Shown piece after piece: positions 40,640 through 47,898 of a stretch of 58,400 nucleotides of DNA. The translations under genes and the position numbers were made by a program. The notes under the pieces are model-generated. The model was not told the origin of the DNA. It was given only the letters and a program-made list of their open reading frames with translations, and did not search any database. The DNA is taken from positions 1 to 58,400 of the forward strand of contig JAEOSK010000017.1 in the NCBI GenBank assembly GCA_016840405.1. Reading direction: 5' to 3'. Source of the stretch: Candidatus Hermodarchaeum yapensis (GTDB lineage: Archaea > Asgardarchaeota > Hermodarchaeia > Hermodarchaeales > Hermodarchaeaceae). Within the stretch, counting starts at the first letter, position 1. Each line of letters begins with the position of its first letter.

Positions 40640-41206
40640 TTATTCTTTGGAATGTTTTGATCTGTTTCTCTTTCTTGATATCTGGATTTTCTCAAGAAGC
40701 ATCTGTGGTTGGGTGACGACCACATAGAGTTCGAATCCTGGTTCCTTTATGCGTGTGTCAACCTTTTGAAATCCCAAGTGCTGGAGGTAGAATTTGAGAG
40801 CTCGGGAGTCAATTGAACTCACGGTGGTTCTGATTACTGGTAGGTTATGGTTTTGTCCATGCTCCGCTAGATGTCGTAATAGGCGCGTACCAGTGCCCTT
40901 ATGCGGTGGAATTGCACAAATAAAACGGATAAAGAGTTCGTCGGGTTCGTGATAAAAATCTACGAGGCCAACAATAGATGTGCTCTCAAGAGCTAGCCAA
41001 ATATGTCGGTTTTTCTTCTGCTCCAGGAGAAAAATCCTCAGATGTAACCGCATGCCTTCCGTGAGTTCATCCAGAGGTTCTGTTGACCCTGGAGGCTTCT
41101 CCATCAGAAGGCCCTGAGCATAAATGGAAGCAGTTTCGTCCAAGTGTTTTTTCGAGAACGCAACAATCTGCCAGGATTTCGATGGAGTAATTTGAAGACA
41201 CCCCAA
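40640..41206 (-). CDS. GNAT family N-acetyltransferase
   Basis: A GNAT fold with the acetyl-CoA loop in AIPPHKGTGTRLLRHLAEHG (about residue 100-118; GKGTG-like), the SIVGLVDFYHE strand pair, a TTVSSIDSRALKFYLQHLGF motif and a very basic C-terminus (SRKRNRSKHSKE). A TTG start at 41206 is preceded 7 bases upstream by AGGT; no ATG gives a complete N-terminal strand. The acceptor (amine, amino acid or protein) is unknown. It is on its own and converges with the HxlR-type gene. Confidence 0.8.
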   Translation of the reverse strand: MGCLQITPSKSWQIVAFSKKHLDETASIYAQGLLMEKPPGSTEPLDELTEGMRLHLRIFLLEQKKNRHIWLALESTSIVGLVDFYHEPDELFIRFICAIPPHKGTGTRLLRHLAEHGQNHNLPVIRTTVSSIDSRALKFYLQHLGFQKVDTRIKEPGFELYVVVTQPQMLLEKIQISRKRNRSKHSKE

Positions 41207-41341
41207 TGAATACCTATCTTAGAAATGTATGTTCCATAACCTCTAAAACAGCATTCCATTAATGTGTACTTAAGTCGTGTCTTCATGAGCAAAAACCTCC
41301 TTTAACCTTGTTTATAACACCAGTGCGAAATAGTGATTGCC

Positions 41342-41677
41342 ATGCCAATTGACCGAAGCTTCAAGACTTCATGGAAAAAAACAGGAACCCATGAAGGGCA
41401 TGCAGTGTGGACTTCTTCTCAGGCTCAATTGGGTATACACGGAACCCGTGTTGCAGTTGACTTTGATGAATGCACAGGCTGCCTTAAATGCATCACCGTT
41501 TGCCCCGAAGACGTGTTTGCCCAATGGGAAGCGAAGCCAAATCAGGTAAAAGCTGACCCAAAGAATGAAAGTGCATGTCTTGAGTGTCTAGCTTGCGAAC
41601 TTATTTGTCCCGTGGATGCCATTCTCATTACGCGGGACGCTGATGGGCATGACACCTTAACCGCTTTATTAGAGTAG
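41342..41677 (+). CDS. Ferredoxin with two 4Fe-4S motifs, paired with acyl-CoA dehydrogenase
   Basis: The C-terminal about 75 residues of this 111-residue protein contain CTGCLKCITVCP and CLECLACELICP, two complete cluster motifs. The N-terminal about 40 residues are an extension without cysteine. The ATG at 41342 is chosen over a GTG at 41333. The acyl-CoA dehydrogenase gene begins 16 bases after its stop, so the two are co-transcribed, which suggests that this ferredoxin or a relative carries electrons to or from that enzyme. The motifs resemble FixX-like ferredoxins, but no ETF genes are visible nearby. Confidence 0.85.
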   Translation: MPIDRSFKTSWKKTGTHEGHAVWTSSQAQLGIHGTRVAVDFDECTGCLKCITVCPEDVFAQWEAKPNQVKADPKNESACLECLACELICPVDAILITRDADGHDTLTALLE

Positions 41678-41693
41678 TGATATATCCCTTCCC

Positions 41694-42959
41694 ATGTTTG
41701 ATGTTTTATTGACCGAGAGTGAGCGGAAAATCCGTGATGAAGTTCGGATTTTTGTCCGGGATCAAGTCGATCCGGATTTAATTATCCGCATGGATGGCAA
41801 TGAACAGGAATACCCCTATGACTTTGTCAAAGCCGTAACGAAAGCCAATCTAATCGGGCTCCGGTTTCCTAAGAAGTATAACGGGCGTGGGCTCAATTGG
41901 GTTTCTGAAATGCTTGCTATCGAGGAGGTAGGGATTCTGGGTATTGCCCTAGGTTGTGCCTATTCATTACCAAGTATTGTTTGTGAAGCTATTGATAAGT
42001 TTGGCACCGAGGATCAAAAACGAAACTACATAGCTCCAACACTTCGCGGTGAGAAAATCTGCGCTGAAGGGCTCACTGAACCAAGGGGCGGATCAGATTT
42101 CTTTGGCACCATCACCTCCGCAGTACCTCGGGGTGATCATTTTTTGATTAACGGCGAAAAACGCTTCGTCGCAGGGGGAATAGGGGCTGATTATTTCCTG
42201 ATTTACGCTAGAACTAATCCTCAAGCTGCAGCACACGAATCTCTAAGTGCCTTTCTCGTCGATCGCGATATGGGCGTTGAAGTCGATGAGCATTATAGCC
42301 TAATGGGCTGTCGTGGCATGGGCGCTGCACGAATCATATTAAAGGATGTAGAAGTGCCTAATCAGAACTTAATCGGTCAACTTCATGGGGCTACTCCCAT
42401 CTTTAACGCGATGATGGTGCCCGAACGATTAACATCTGCTGCAGGTGCCATTGGATTAGGTCGAGCCGCTCTTGAGATTGCCATCCGCTACGCTGCACGT
42501 CGTGAAGCCTTTGGTAAAACCATCAGCCGTTTTGAGGGTATCAGCTTCAAAATAGCAAATTGTGCCACCGCACTGGATGCTGCACGTGGACTAGTTTATC
42601 GCGCTGCTCGCCTTGCTGATAACAATACGCCAAGCCGAAAAGCCGTTTCACAAGCTAAACTCTTCGCCACAGAGGCCTGCTATCAAACAGTTTCCGAGTC
42701 CATGCAAATCCTCGGAGGAATAGGTTACACCGATGTATATCCCATTGAGCGACTCTTCCGCGATGCCCGACTAGCAACCATCTGGACAGGTAGCAGTGAA
42801 ATTATGCGTCTCACCATCCAAAGTGACATCTTTAAGGAAGTGCTTAAGGAAGAACGAGGAACAAAACGCGACGTTGAATTAGATACCTCTGGTGCCGGTA
42901 AAACTGCTGAAAAAGTTTACAGGGAAGATCCAGCTAGGTACCATCCGAAGAAGGATTAA
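41694..42959 (+). CDS. Acyl-CoA dehydrogenase
   Basis: The full acyl-CoA dehydrogenase architecture is present in 421 residues: the FAD-binding [14 protein letters not shown], the CRGMGAARI and [16 protein letters not shown] segments, [20 protein letters not shown], and the signature [36 protein letters not shown]. It dehydrogenates an acyl-CoA to the enoyl-CoA; chain length cannot be read here. The catalytic base could be the Glu in GSSEIMRL or one earlier in the barrel. A 30-residue C-terminal extension is rich in Lys/Glu. It shares a transcript with the preceding ferredoxin and ends on the stop codon of the convergent radical SAM gene (4-base overlap). Confidence 0.92.
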   Translation: [421 protein letters not shown]

Positions 42960-43951
42960 ACTTCATTCTGAGCTGAATAGTATACTTCATTCAGATGCTG
43001 TCGTACAGTTATTGCATTAACTCGACGAAGTTGGGAGATTAGGGGCAAGAGGGAACTAATAGAGGTATCAAGTGATTGAGCTAGGTCCTTCAGTCGGCAA
43101 GGTCGACGTTGAAGCATTGTCAAAATATCGTTGCGAATTGATTGATGGGATTTCCAGGAGGCTGAATGTGTTCGGGCATCATGAATACCATAAACCCATA
43201 TTCTTCCCTTATCTATAGAACTACTAAGCTCTAAAGCAAAATCCTTCAATTCGGACTGGCTAATCGGTTGAACCTGTTCCTCGGCGGGGGGACGCCAAGG
43301 AGTATAAAGCTGAAAGATATCGACAACTGGTGCCAGTTCAACTAATTCCCTCACTAACGTCTCTCGAGCTTTGCCACTAATATTTGAAATTCCAGATGAT
43401 AATTTGAGTAACATTACCTCGAGAGCTATCGTAACATTAGTCTTCGTTCTAAGTCCATGAATGGCTTTGACCAGTTGGTCATGTCGAAAGGGGGCTAGAG
43501 GACGATTAATTGCTCGATGGGTTTTATCGTCTCCTGCATCAAATTTCACTGTCACAATATCAAATTCACTCAGATTCTTCATGACCCTTGGATGATCTAA
43601 TAACGACCCATTACTCAACAAAACAATGGGTAGCTCAGGAAGACACTTACGAACCTGTCTAACCATTGATCCTAAATGCAAATTAAGAGTGGGTTCACCC
43701 GACCCGGAAAAAGTCACCACATCAAGACTCTCAATCGAAATCTGGCGTAAATATTCATCAAGCTGGTTGAATAGTTGCTTTTCATCGGGTAATGTTTCTT
43801 GCGCTGCATCCGCAGAAAGTACAGGATTTCTTGTGGGGCCTAATTGACAGTAAACACAATTGAATGTACATCGCTTTGGAGGAGGAACTGGATCAATACC
43901 TAGAGACCTTCCATAACGCCATGACATTACTGGACCGTACACCATGCTCAT
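42956..43951 (-). CDS. Radical SAM protein with C-terminal winged-helix-like segment
   Basis: Cys28, Cys32 and Cys35 form the radical SAM motif CTFNCVYC, which binds the 4Fe-4S/SAM centre, and VTFSGSGEPTLN supplies the GGE-like strand. The about 90-residue C-terminal region (QRRPCRLKDLAQSLDTSISSLLPLISQL) has the form of a winged helix. The N-terminal pattern MVYGPVMSWRYGRSLGIDP is common in archaeal radical SAM proteins of the MSMEG/COG0731-like group (wyosine-related), though the assignment to tRNA modification is only a possibility. It overlaps the acyl-CoA dehydrogenase gene by four bases, tail to tail. Confidence 0.85.
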   Translation of the reverse strand: MSMVYGPVMSWRYGRSLGIDPVPPPKRCTFNCVYCQLGPTRNPVLSADAAQETLPDEKQLFNQLDEYLRQISIESLDVVTFSGSGEPTLNLHLGSMVRQVRKCLPELPIVLLSNGSLLDHPRVMKNLSEFDIVTVKFDAGDDKTHRAINRPLAPFRHDQLVKAIHGLRTKTNVTIALEVMLLKLSSGISNISGKARETLVRELVELAPVVDIFQLYTPWRPPAEEQVQPISQSELKDFALELSSSIDKGRIWVYGIHDARTHSASWKSHQSIRNDILTMLQRRPCRLKDLAQSLDTSISSLLPLISQLRRVNAITVRQHLNEVYYSAQNEV

Positions 43952-43984
43952 ATCATAATTCGCCAGCTATCAGATTCTCTAAGT

Positions 43985-44335
43985 TTAGCTCGATTTTTTC
44001 ACAGCATCCTTTTGGTCAGAAGCCTTCGGGGTAATAAGGATGGGTTTAAGCTCTGTTAATGCAGTTGCCACTTTTCTACGACCTTCAGTGACCAGACGCC
44101 AGACCGTACCTCGAGATACGCCCATCTTTTCTCCCGTTTGTTCTTGGTCCAAGCCTTCACCATCAACTAACCTCAAAGCTTCCAGTTCTGAGTAATTCAA
44201 CTCTATTGGAGGTTTACTCCATATCTGCGCTGGACCCGGCTTACTCGGTGTAAAAACAGTGGGAACAGGTGTATGACCTAACATAATGGGTTTTGGGCGG
44301 CGTCCGCGACCACCCCAACCTCTTCGATGCCTCAT
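43985..44335 (-). CDS. DUF134 helix-turn-helix regulator, paralogue 1
   Basis: The family core is ELNYSELEALRLVDGEGLDQEQTGEKMGVSRGTVWRLVTEGRRKVATAL (about 45-92), a sigma-70 region 4-like helix-turn-helix. The N-terminus is Gly/Arg-rich (RHRRGWGGRGRRPKP), and there is no C-terminal zinc ribbon, in contrast to the other DUF134 protein (47340-47777). DUF134 proteins often sit by NifX- and MinD-like genes, as here. The gene diverges from a zinc-ribbon gene over a promoter with two identical 18-base repeats, so it may regulate that gene and itself. Confidence 0.88.
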   Translation of the reverse strand: MRHRRGWGGRGRRPKPIMLGHTPVPTVFTPSKPGPAQIWSKPPIELNYSELEALRLVDGEGLDQEQTGEKMGVSRGTVWRLVTEGRRKVATALTELKPILITPKASDQKDAVKKSS

Positions 44336-44379
44336 GGTTGTTCAGAAAAGATTGCTAGTTCGATGCATTTATATATTTC

Positions 44380-44420
44380 TGTGCATAAACACAAAATAGA
44401 TTTGTGCATAAACACAAAAT
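44380..44420. promoter_or_regulatory. Tandem operator repeats in the DUF134/zinc-ribbon divergent promoter
   Basis: TGTGCATAAACACAAAAT occurs twice (44380-44397 and 44403-44420), 23 bases apart start to start. Each copy contains the inverted half-sites TGTG/CACA. A TATATA element lies at 44370-44376 and serves either direction. The second repeat ends just before the GAGGTGA ribosome-binding site of the plus-strand gene. Confidence 0.75.
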
Positions 44421-44435
44421 GAGGTGATAAAATAA

Positions 44436-44720
44436 ATGTGGCAACGCGGAAACCGAGGACGCGGACGTGGTCGAAACCAAGGACCTTGGCCAGGAAACGG
44501 ACCTTTCTCTCATCTACCACCATGGCAACGGCCTGGGTGGCTCTATGGCCCTGGAAGTTGTTGGTACCTATATCAGCAAAACACGGGCACTCCTTCTGAT
44601 CAAGTTCCCCCATTCCCTGAGCAATTCGCTCCCAGAATCAATTATTGCTCAAATTGTAATGCTCCAATCATTCCTAATTCGAACTACTGTTCTCAGTGCG
44701 GAAAAAAAGTTGGTAAATAA
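44436..44720 (+). CDS. Gly/Pro-rich small protein with C-terminal zinc ribbon
   Basis: The first about 60 residues are rich in Gly, Arg, Pro and Trp (RGNRGRGRGRNQGPWPGNGP), and the C-terminus is a zinc ribbon with CSNCNAPI and CSQCGKKV. GAGGTGA lies 8 bases before the ATG. It resembles small zinc-ribbon proteins found next to NifX/MinD genes. It is divergent from the DUF134 gene and faces the MinD-like genes on the other strand. A metal-linked role within the cluster is inference. Confidence 0.75.
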   Translation: MWQRGNRGRGRGRNQGPWPGNGPFSHLPPWQRPGWLYGPGSCWYLYQQNTGTPSDQVPPFPEQFAPRINYCSNCNAPIIPNSNYCSQCGKKVGK

Positions 44721-44760
44721 ATGCATGGCGCTCAACAGTTAGGTTGGGAATTTGGAGGTT

Positions 44761-45639
44761 CTACGCTTCTTGAAATGCATCTAGCTGTTGCTCAACTTTT
44801 TTCCAAATAGCTTTCAAACCCTTTGAGAGCATGTTAGAGGGAGCATATTCAACTATTGGACGCCCTGCAACAACAGCCTTGTACATTATGGGGTCGTAAT
44901 TTAACTCTCCTACCACTGGAATCCCTTTTTGATGGCAATACTCTTCTATTTCCTGGGCTTTTTGGATATTCAAATCGGCTTTATTAGTAAGAACCATCAC
45001 TGGCATGTTGAAGTGCTGAAACAACTCGAGAACACGTTGTAAATCATGAATTGCTGGAACTGTAGGCTCAGTAACAACTAATCCTGCTGAGGCACCAGTG
45101 ATGGCTGATATAGCCGCGCAGGCTATTCCTGGTGGGCCATCAATTAAGATGAGTTTCCTCCCATGTTTCTTCGCTAGATTAGAGGCAAGCTCACGAACGC
45201 GAGTAACTAGTTTACCAGAATTGCTCTCTCCAGCAAGTAACAGTGCATGAGCCATGGGGCCATAATTAGTCTCAGAGGCATAGATGTATCCTGATAGGCG
45301 TTCATGCATTTCAATCGCGTCTGCAGGACAACTAATGAAACAGACACCACAACCTTCACACATTATTGGATCAACTTGGAAACTTGGTGAAATCGCATCA
45401 AACTTACATGCAACTTCGCAAGCACCACATCCTGTACACAATTCAGGATTAATCACTGCAACTTTAGCCTCAATGAATTCCTCAGTTGATTGAATTTCAG
45501 GTCCCAAAAGTAAATGTAAATTGGGTGCATCAACATCACAATCAGCAATGAGGGGATTGGGTGCTAGTGCTGCCAATGCCGCAGTTATCGTTGTTTTTCC
45601 TGTACCGCCTTTCCCACTAACTATAACTAGCTCTTTCAT
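44761..45639 (-). CDS. MinD-superfamily ATPase with inserted 2[4Fe-4S] ferredoxin, copy 2
   Basis: A deviant Walker A (SGKGGTGKTTITAALAA) begins the protein and LIDGPPGIACAAISAITGA gives Walker B. A two-cluster ferredoxin domain is inserted at about residues 65-110 with CTGCGACEVAC and CEGCGVCFISC. This is the MinD-ferredoxin family of carrier ATPases found beside NifX-type genes, thought to act in iron-sulfur or metal-cofactor handling, though the reaction is unknown. Its start overlaps the stop of the preceding MinD gene (45636-46493) by 4 bases, so translation is coupled. Confidence 0.9.
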   Translation of the reverse strand: MKELVIVSGKGGTGKTTITAALAALAPNPLIADCDVDAPNLHLLLGPEIQSTEEFIEAKVAVINPELCTGCGACEVACKFDAISPSFQVDPIMCEGCGVCFISCPADAIEMHERLSGYIYASETNYGPMAHALLLAGESNSGKLVTRVRELASNLAKKHGRKLILIDGPPGIACAAISAITGASAGLVVTEPTVPAIHDLQRVLELFQHFNMPVMVLTNKADLNIQKAQEIEEYCHQKGIPVVGELNYDPIMYKAVVAGRPIVEYAPSNMLSKGLKAIWKKVEQQLDAFQEA

Positions 45640-46493
45640 CGCCCATACCTCTCTTGAATCATTTGAAAAAGTGTTTCAAACTGAGATTTCCATTCAGGCA
45701 TTTTAGTGACAAACGGAATACCTTCTGCAAAGAGTTCGGCTATTTTCCGACTATGGGGGATTTCTAACAAAATAGGAATTTGCTCACTTTTACAATAGGA
45801 ATATACTTGTCTATCCCCAATACCAGAGCGGTTCACTACAACTCCAATGGGTATCTTAAGTTGACGGATTGTATCTACTGCTAGCTGCAGATCATGTAAA
45901 CCAAACGGTGTCGGTTCAGTAACCAAAACACAGTAATCTGAACCATGAACCGATTCTACCATAGGACAAGAAACGCCAGGAGGGCAATCAATAATTACAG
46001 TAACTTCATTATTAGGGCTGGCTTGCTCTTTCACTGCTTTGATTACAGGAACTGCTAAGGGTTCCCCAATATTGAGGTTTCCATAAACAACTTCCACACC
46101 GTGATTCGCCACTCCTCTATGTGTTACTCCGAGCTGTCGTTTACCTTCTTTGATGGCCTGATTAGGACAACTCAAAATACATCCGCCACAACCATAGCAA
46201 AGCTCAGGAAAGAAATTGATACCTTTTTTTCCAACAAAGATGGCATGGTTTGGGCAAAAATTCACACAGTTCTTTGATTGATTGCATTTTTGCTCATCAA
46301 TTTCGGGAACTAACGTATATACGGGTTTCACTTGCTCATTCTTCATGGAAAGAAGAGTGTGCACATTTGGTTCATCCACATCACAATCAAGCAGTTGGAT
46401 TTGTCCCGGTAAAGAAAGGGCAAGGTTCACAGCAAGCGAAGTTTTTCCGGTCCCTCCTTTCCCACTGGCAATCGAAATTATCACACTACACAC
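45636..46493 (-). CDS. MinD-superfamily ATPase with inserted ferredoxin, copy 1
   Basis: The 285-residue protein has the Walker A ASGKGGTGKTSLAVNLAL, a ferredoxin insert, IIDCPPGVSCPMVESV, and LVTEPTPFGLHDLQLAV, which is as in the second copy. One cluster motif is complete (CYGCGGCILSC) but the other reads CNQSKNCVNFC, with one ligand fewer and wider spacing than normal. A GTG start at 46493 is used. It lies between the NifX-like gene (46524) and the second MinD gene; the paralogues probably form a heterodimer, as do such pairs elsewhere, but this is inference. Confidence 0.9.
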   Translation of the reverse strand: MCSVIISIASGKGGTGKTSLAVNLALSLPGQIQLLDCDVDEPNVHTLLSMKNEQVKPVYTLVPEIDEQKCNQSKNCVNFCPNHAIFVGKKGINFFPELCYGCGGCILSCPNQAIKEGKRQLGVTHRGVANHGVEVVYGNLNIGEPLAVPVIKAVKEQASPNNEVTVIIDCPPGVSCPMVESVHGSDYCVLVTEPTPFGLHDLQLAVDTIRQLKIPIGVVVNRSGIGDRQVYSYCKSEQIPILLEIPHSRKIAELFAEGIPFVTKMPEWKSQFETLFQMIQERYGR

Positions 46494-46523
46494 CTAAGAA
46501 CAAATTCAGAGCACTTCTATCTC

Positions 46524-46898
46524 CTACTTATGTCGTGCATCTCGACAGCCTTCGGTGAGCTCATTAAGCTCATTCTGAGCAAATGCGGAAAGGACCTCGC
46601 CAAGTGTCTCTGATGTAGCCTGCATCACCGCAACACCTACAGCTTGAAAACGGCGCATTGCCCTTGGACCCATCCCGAAGGTGATAACAACATTTGGTTT
46701 AAATTGCAAAATGATATCTGGTGGGCGACCTCCTCCACCGAAGTGTTCACTACGATTAGGTTGAAATGATAAATTCTCTATCCTACCATCGGCTTGCATC
46801 TCTGCTACTGCAAAGAATGGGGCTCGACCAAAATGGGGTGATAATTTTGCGGCTTCTCCTGTTTCATCTAATACAGGAACAACGATACGTTCAACCAT
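46524..46898 (-). CDS. NifB/NifX-family (dinitrogenase iron-molybdenum cofactor) protein, copy 2
   Basis: The 124-residue protein matches the DiNase FeMo-Co (PF02579) domain: IVVPVLDETGEAAKLSPHFGRAPFFAVAEM, then ADGRIENLSFQPN, and VVITFGMGPRAMRRFQAVGVAVMQATSETLGEVL. No nitrogenase genes are present, so it is one of the many stand-alone NifX-like proteins of unknown role. GGGAGA lies upstream of the ATG. It is 34 bases downstream of the other NifX gene and 30 bases upstream of the MinD gene, on the same strand. Confidence 0.88.
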   Translation of the reverse strand: MVERIVVPVLDETGEAAKLSPHFGRAPFFAVAEMQADGRIENLSFQPNRSEHFGGGGRPPDIILQFKPNVVITFGMGPRAMRRFQAVGVAVMQATSETLGEVLSAFAQNELNELTEGCRDARHK

Positions 46899-46932
46899 TT
46901 ACAAAATCTCCCTTAAGATTATTTGAAGATCA

Positions 46933-47343
46933 CTAACTTCCCCGGCCTCTTCCTTGACCTCTTCCTCGACCTCTACCACCACCCATACCCATATGGGCAG
47001 GGGCTGTCGGAGAAGACACTGATTGTAATGAACCAGCTTTGAATTGATTAACTGCATCACTGACTGAACCAGATATTCCTACGTACACTGTAACTCCTCC
47101 AGCGTTCAAGGCATTATAGGCATTAGGTCCTACATGTCCTGTCAATACAACATTAGCTCCTCGATCAACGATAAATTGAGAAGCTTGAATGCCTGCTCCA
47201 CCACTAGCCATCGAGCCAGGGTTGGGAATGGCTTCAAACTTCATAGTATCGGGATCGATGAAAATGAAATTAGCACACCGGCCAAATCGAGGGTCAATGG
47301 GGGCTTCAAGAGTCGGTCCTTGTGCAGTTACACATATTTTCAC
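46933..47343 (-). CDS. NifB/NifX-family protein with Gly/Arg-rich tail, copy 1
   Basis: The domain shows KICVTAQGPTLEAPIDPRFGRCANFIF and ANVVLTGHVGPNAYNALNAGGVTVY, then the family's C-terminal helix (SDAVNQFKAGSL). The last about 25 residues are MGMGGGRGRGRGQGRGRGS, a Gly/Arg repeat seen in archaeal NifX-like proteins. The GTG start at 47343 overlaps the stop of the DUF134 gene, so the regulator and this gene are translationally linked. Metal or cluster carriage is a family-level expectation; no nitrogenase is present. Confidence 0.88.
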   Translation of the reverse strand: MKICVTAQGPTLEAPIDPRFGRCANFIFIDPDTMKFEAIPNPGSMASGGAGIQASQFIVDRGANVVLTGHVGPNAYNALNAGGVTVYVGISGSVSDAVNQFKAGSLQSVSSPTAPAHMGMGGGRGRGRGQGRGRGS

Positions 47344-47777
47344 GTTTCTTCATCTCCTTCAATTTCTGATGGTGCCAATCGACGCAGATAATGACTTTCG
47401 CATCTGGGGCAGTGTTTAGGCCTTCCTGTTCCAAAGGGTTCATCCCATCTATGCTGACAAGTGAAACACCAAAACTGGCGCTTTGATGGTAGTTGGTAGG
47501 GTCCGCCTTCAATACGTAGGGCTTTTCCATTTACGAGCGCTTCGGCAATCTTTGTATGGGCTGATTTCAGAATTCGATGAAGCGTAGGTTGAGATACCTT
47601 GAGTCGCTGGGCAGCATCCTTCTGTGGCATTCCTTCAAGGTCTTTAACCCGAATTGCTTCGAATTCATCTACGTTGAGTACTACTTCTCCAATGGTACCG
47701 ATGGGAATTCCTCTGGGTTTGTAATAGGTAATATTCGGTTCTGCGCGAACAAACCTGCGTTTATATGGACGTGGCAC
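47340..47777 (-). CDS. DUF134 helix-turn-helix regulator with C-terminal zinc ribbon, paralogue 2
   Basis: The 145-residue protein begins MPRPYKRRF, as expected for DUF134, then NITYYKPRGIPIG, the helix-turn-helix EFEAIRVKDLEGMPQKDAAQRLKVSQPTLHRI (about 37-70), and ends with a zinc ribbon with CFTCQHRW and CPRCESHYL. It is the first gene of the minus-strand operon DUF134-NifX-NifX-MinD-MinD. A 22-base perfect palindrome touches its GTG start codon, which strongly suggests autoregulation of the whole operon by this protein. It is the paralogue of the 43985 gene, which has no zinc ribbon. Confidence 0.9.
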   Translation of the reverse strand: MPRPYKRRFVRAEPNITYYKPRGIPIGTIGEVVLNVDEFEAIRVKDLEGMPQKDAAQRLKVSQPTLHRILKSAHTKIAEALVNGKALRIEGGPYQLPSKRQFWCFTCQHRWDEPFGTGRPKHCPRCESHYLRRLAPSEIEGDEET

Positions 47778-47799
47778 GTTATGAATATATATTCATAAC
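47778..47799. promoter_or_regulatory. Perfect 22-base palindromic operator of the MinD/NifX operon
   Basis: Arm GTTATGAATAT is followed directly by its inverse ATATTCATAAC, with no spacer. It abuts the GTG start of the DUF134 gene (47777) and lies downstream of a TTTAAG element (about 47808-47813 on the minus strand), i.e. at the expected transcription start. A repressor bound here would block the operon. Confidence 0.75.
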
Positions 47800-47898
47800 C
47801 TACTTAAATCTTATCCATTTCGAAACAACCAGCATCAAATAAGAACACCAACCACCCTACATTTCACAACTAGCCTACCTTTTGAGAGGTTTACCATT

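Noticed and set aside
40720..40745. TTCGAATCCTGG on the plus strand, like the T-arm of a tRNA
   Set aside because: It lies inside the coding frame of the GNAT gene (PGFELYVVV) and no acceptor stem, D-arm or anticodon arm can be built around it.
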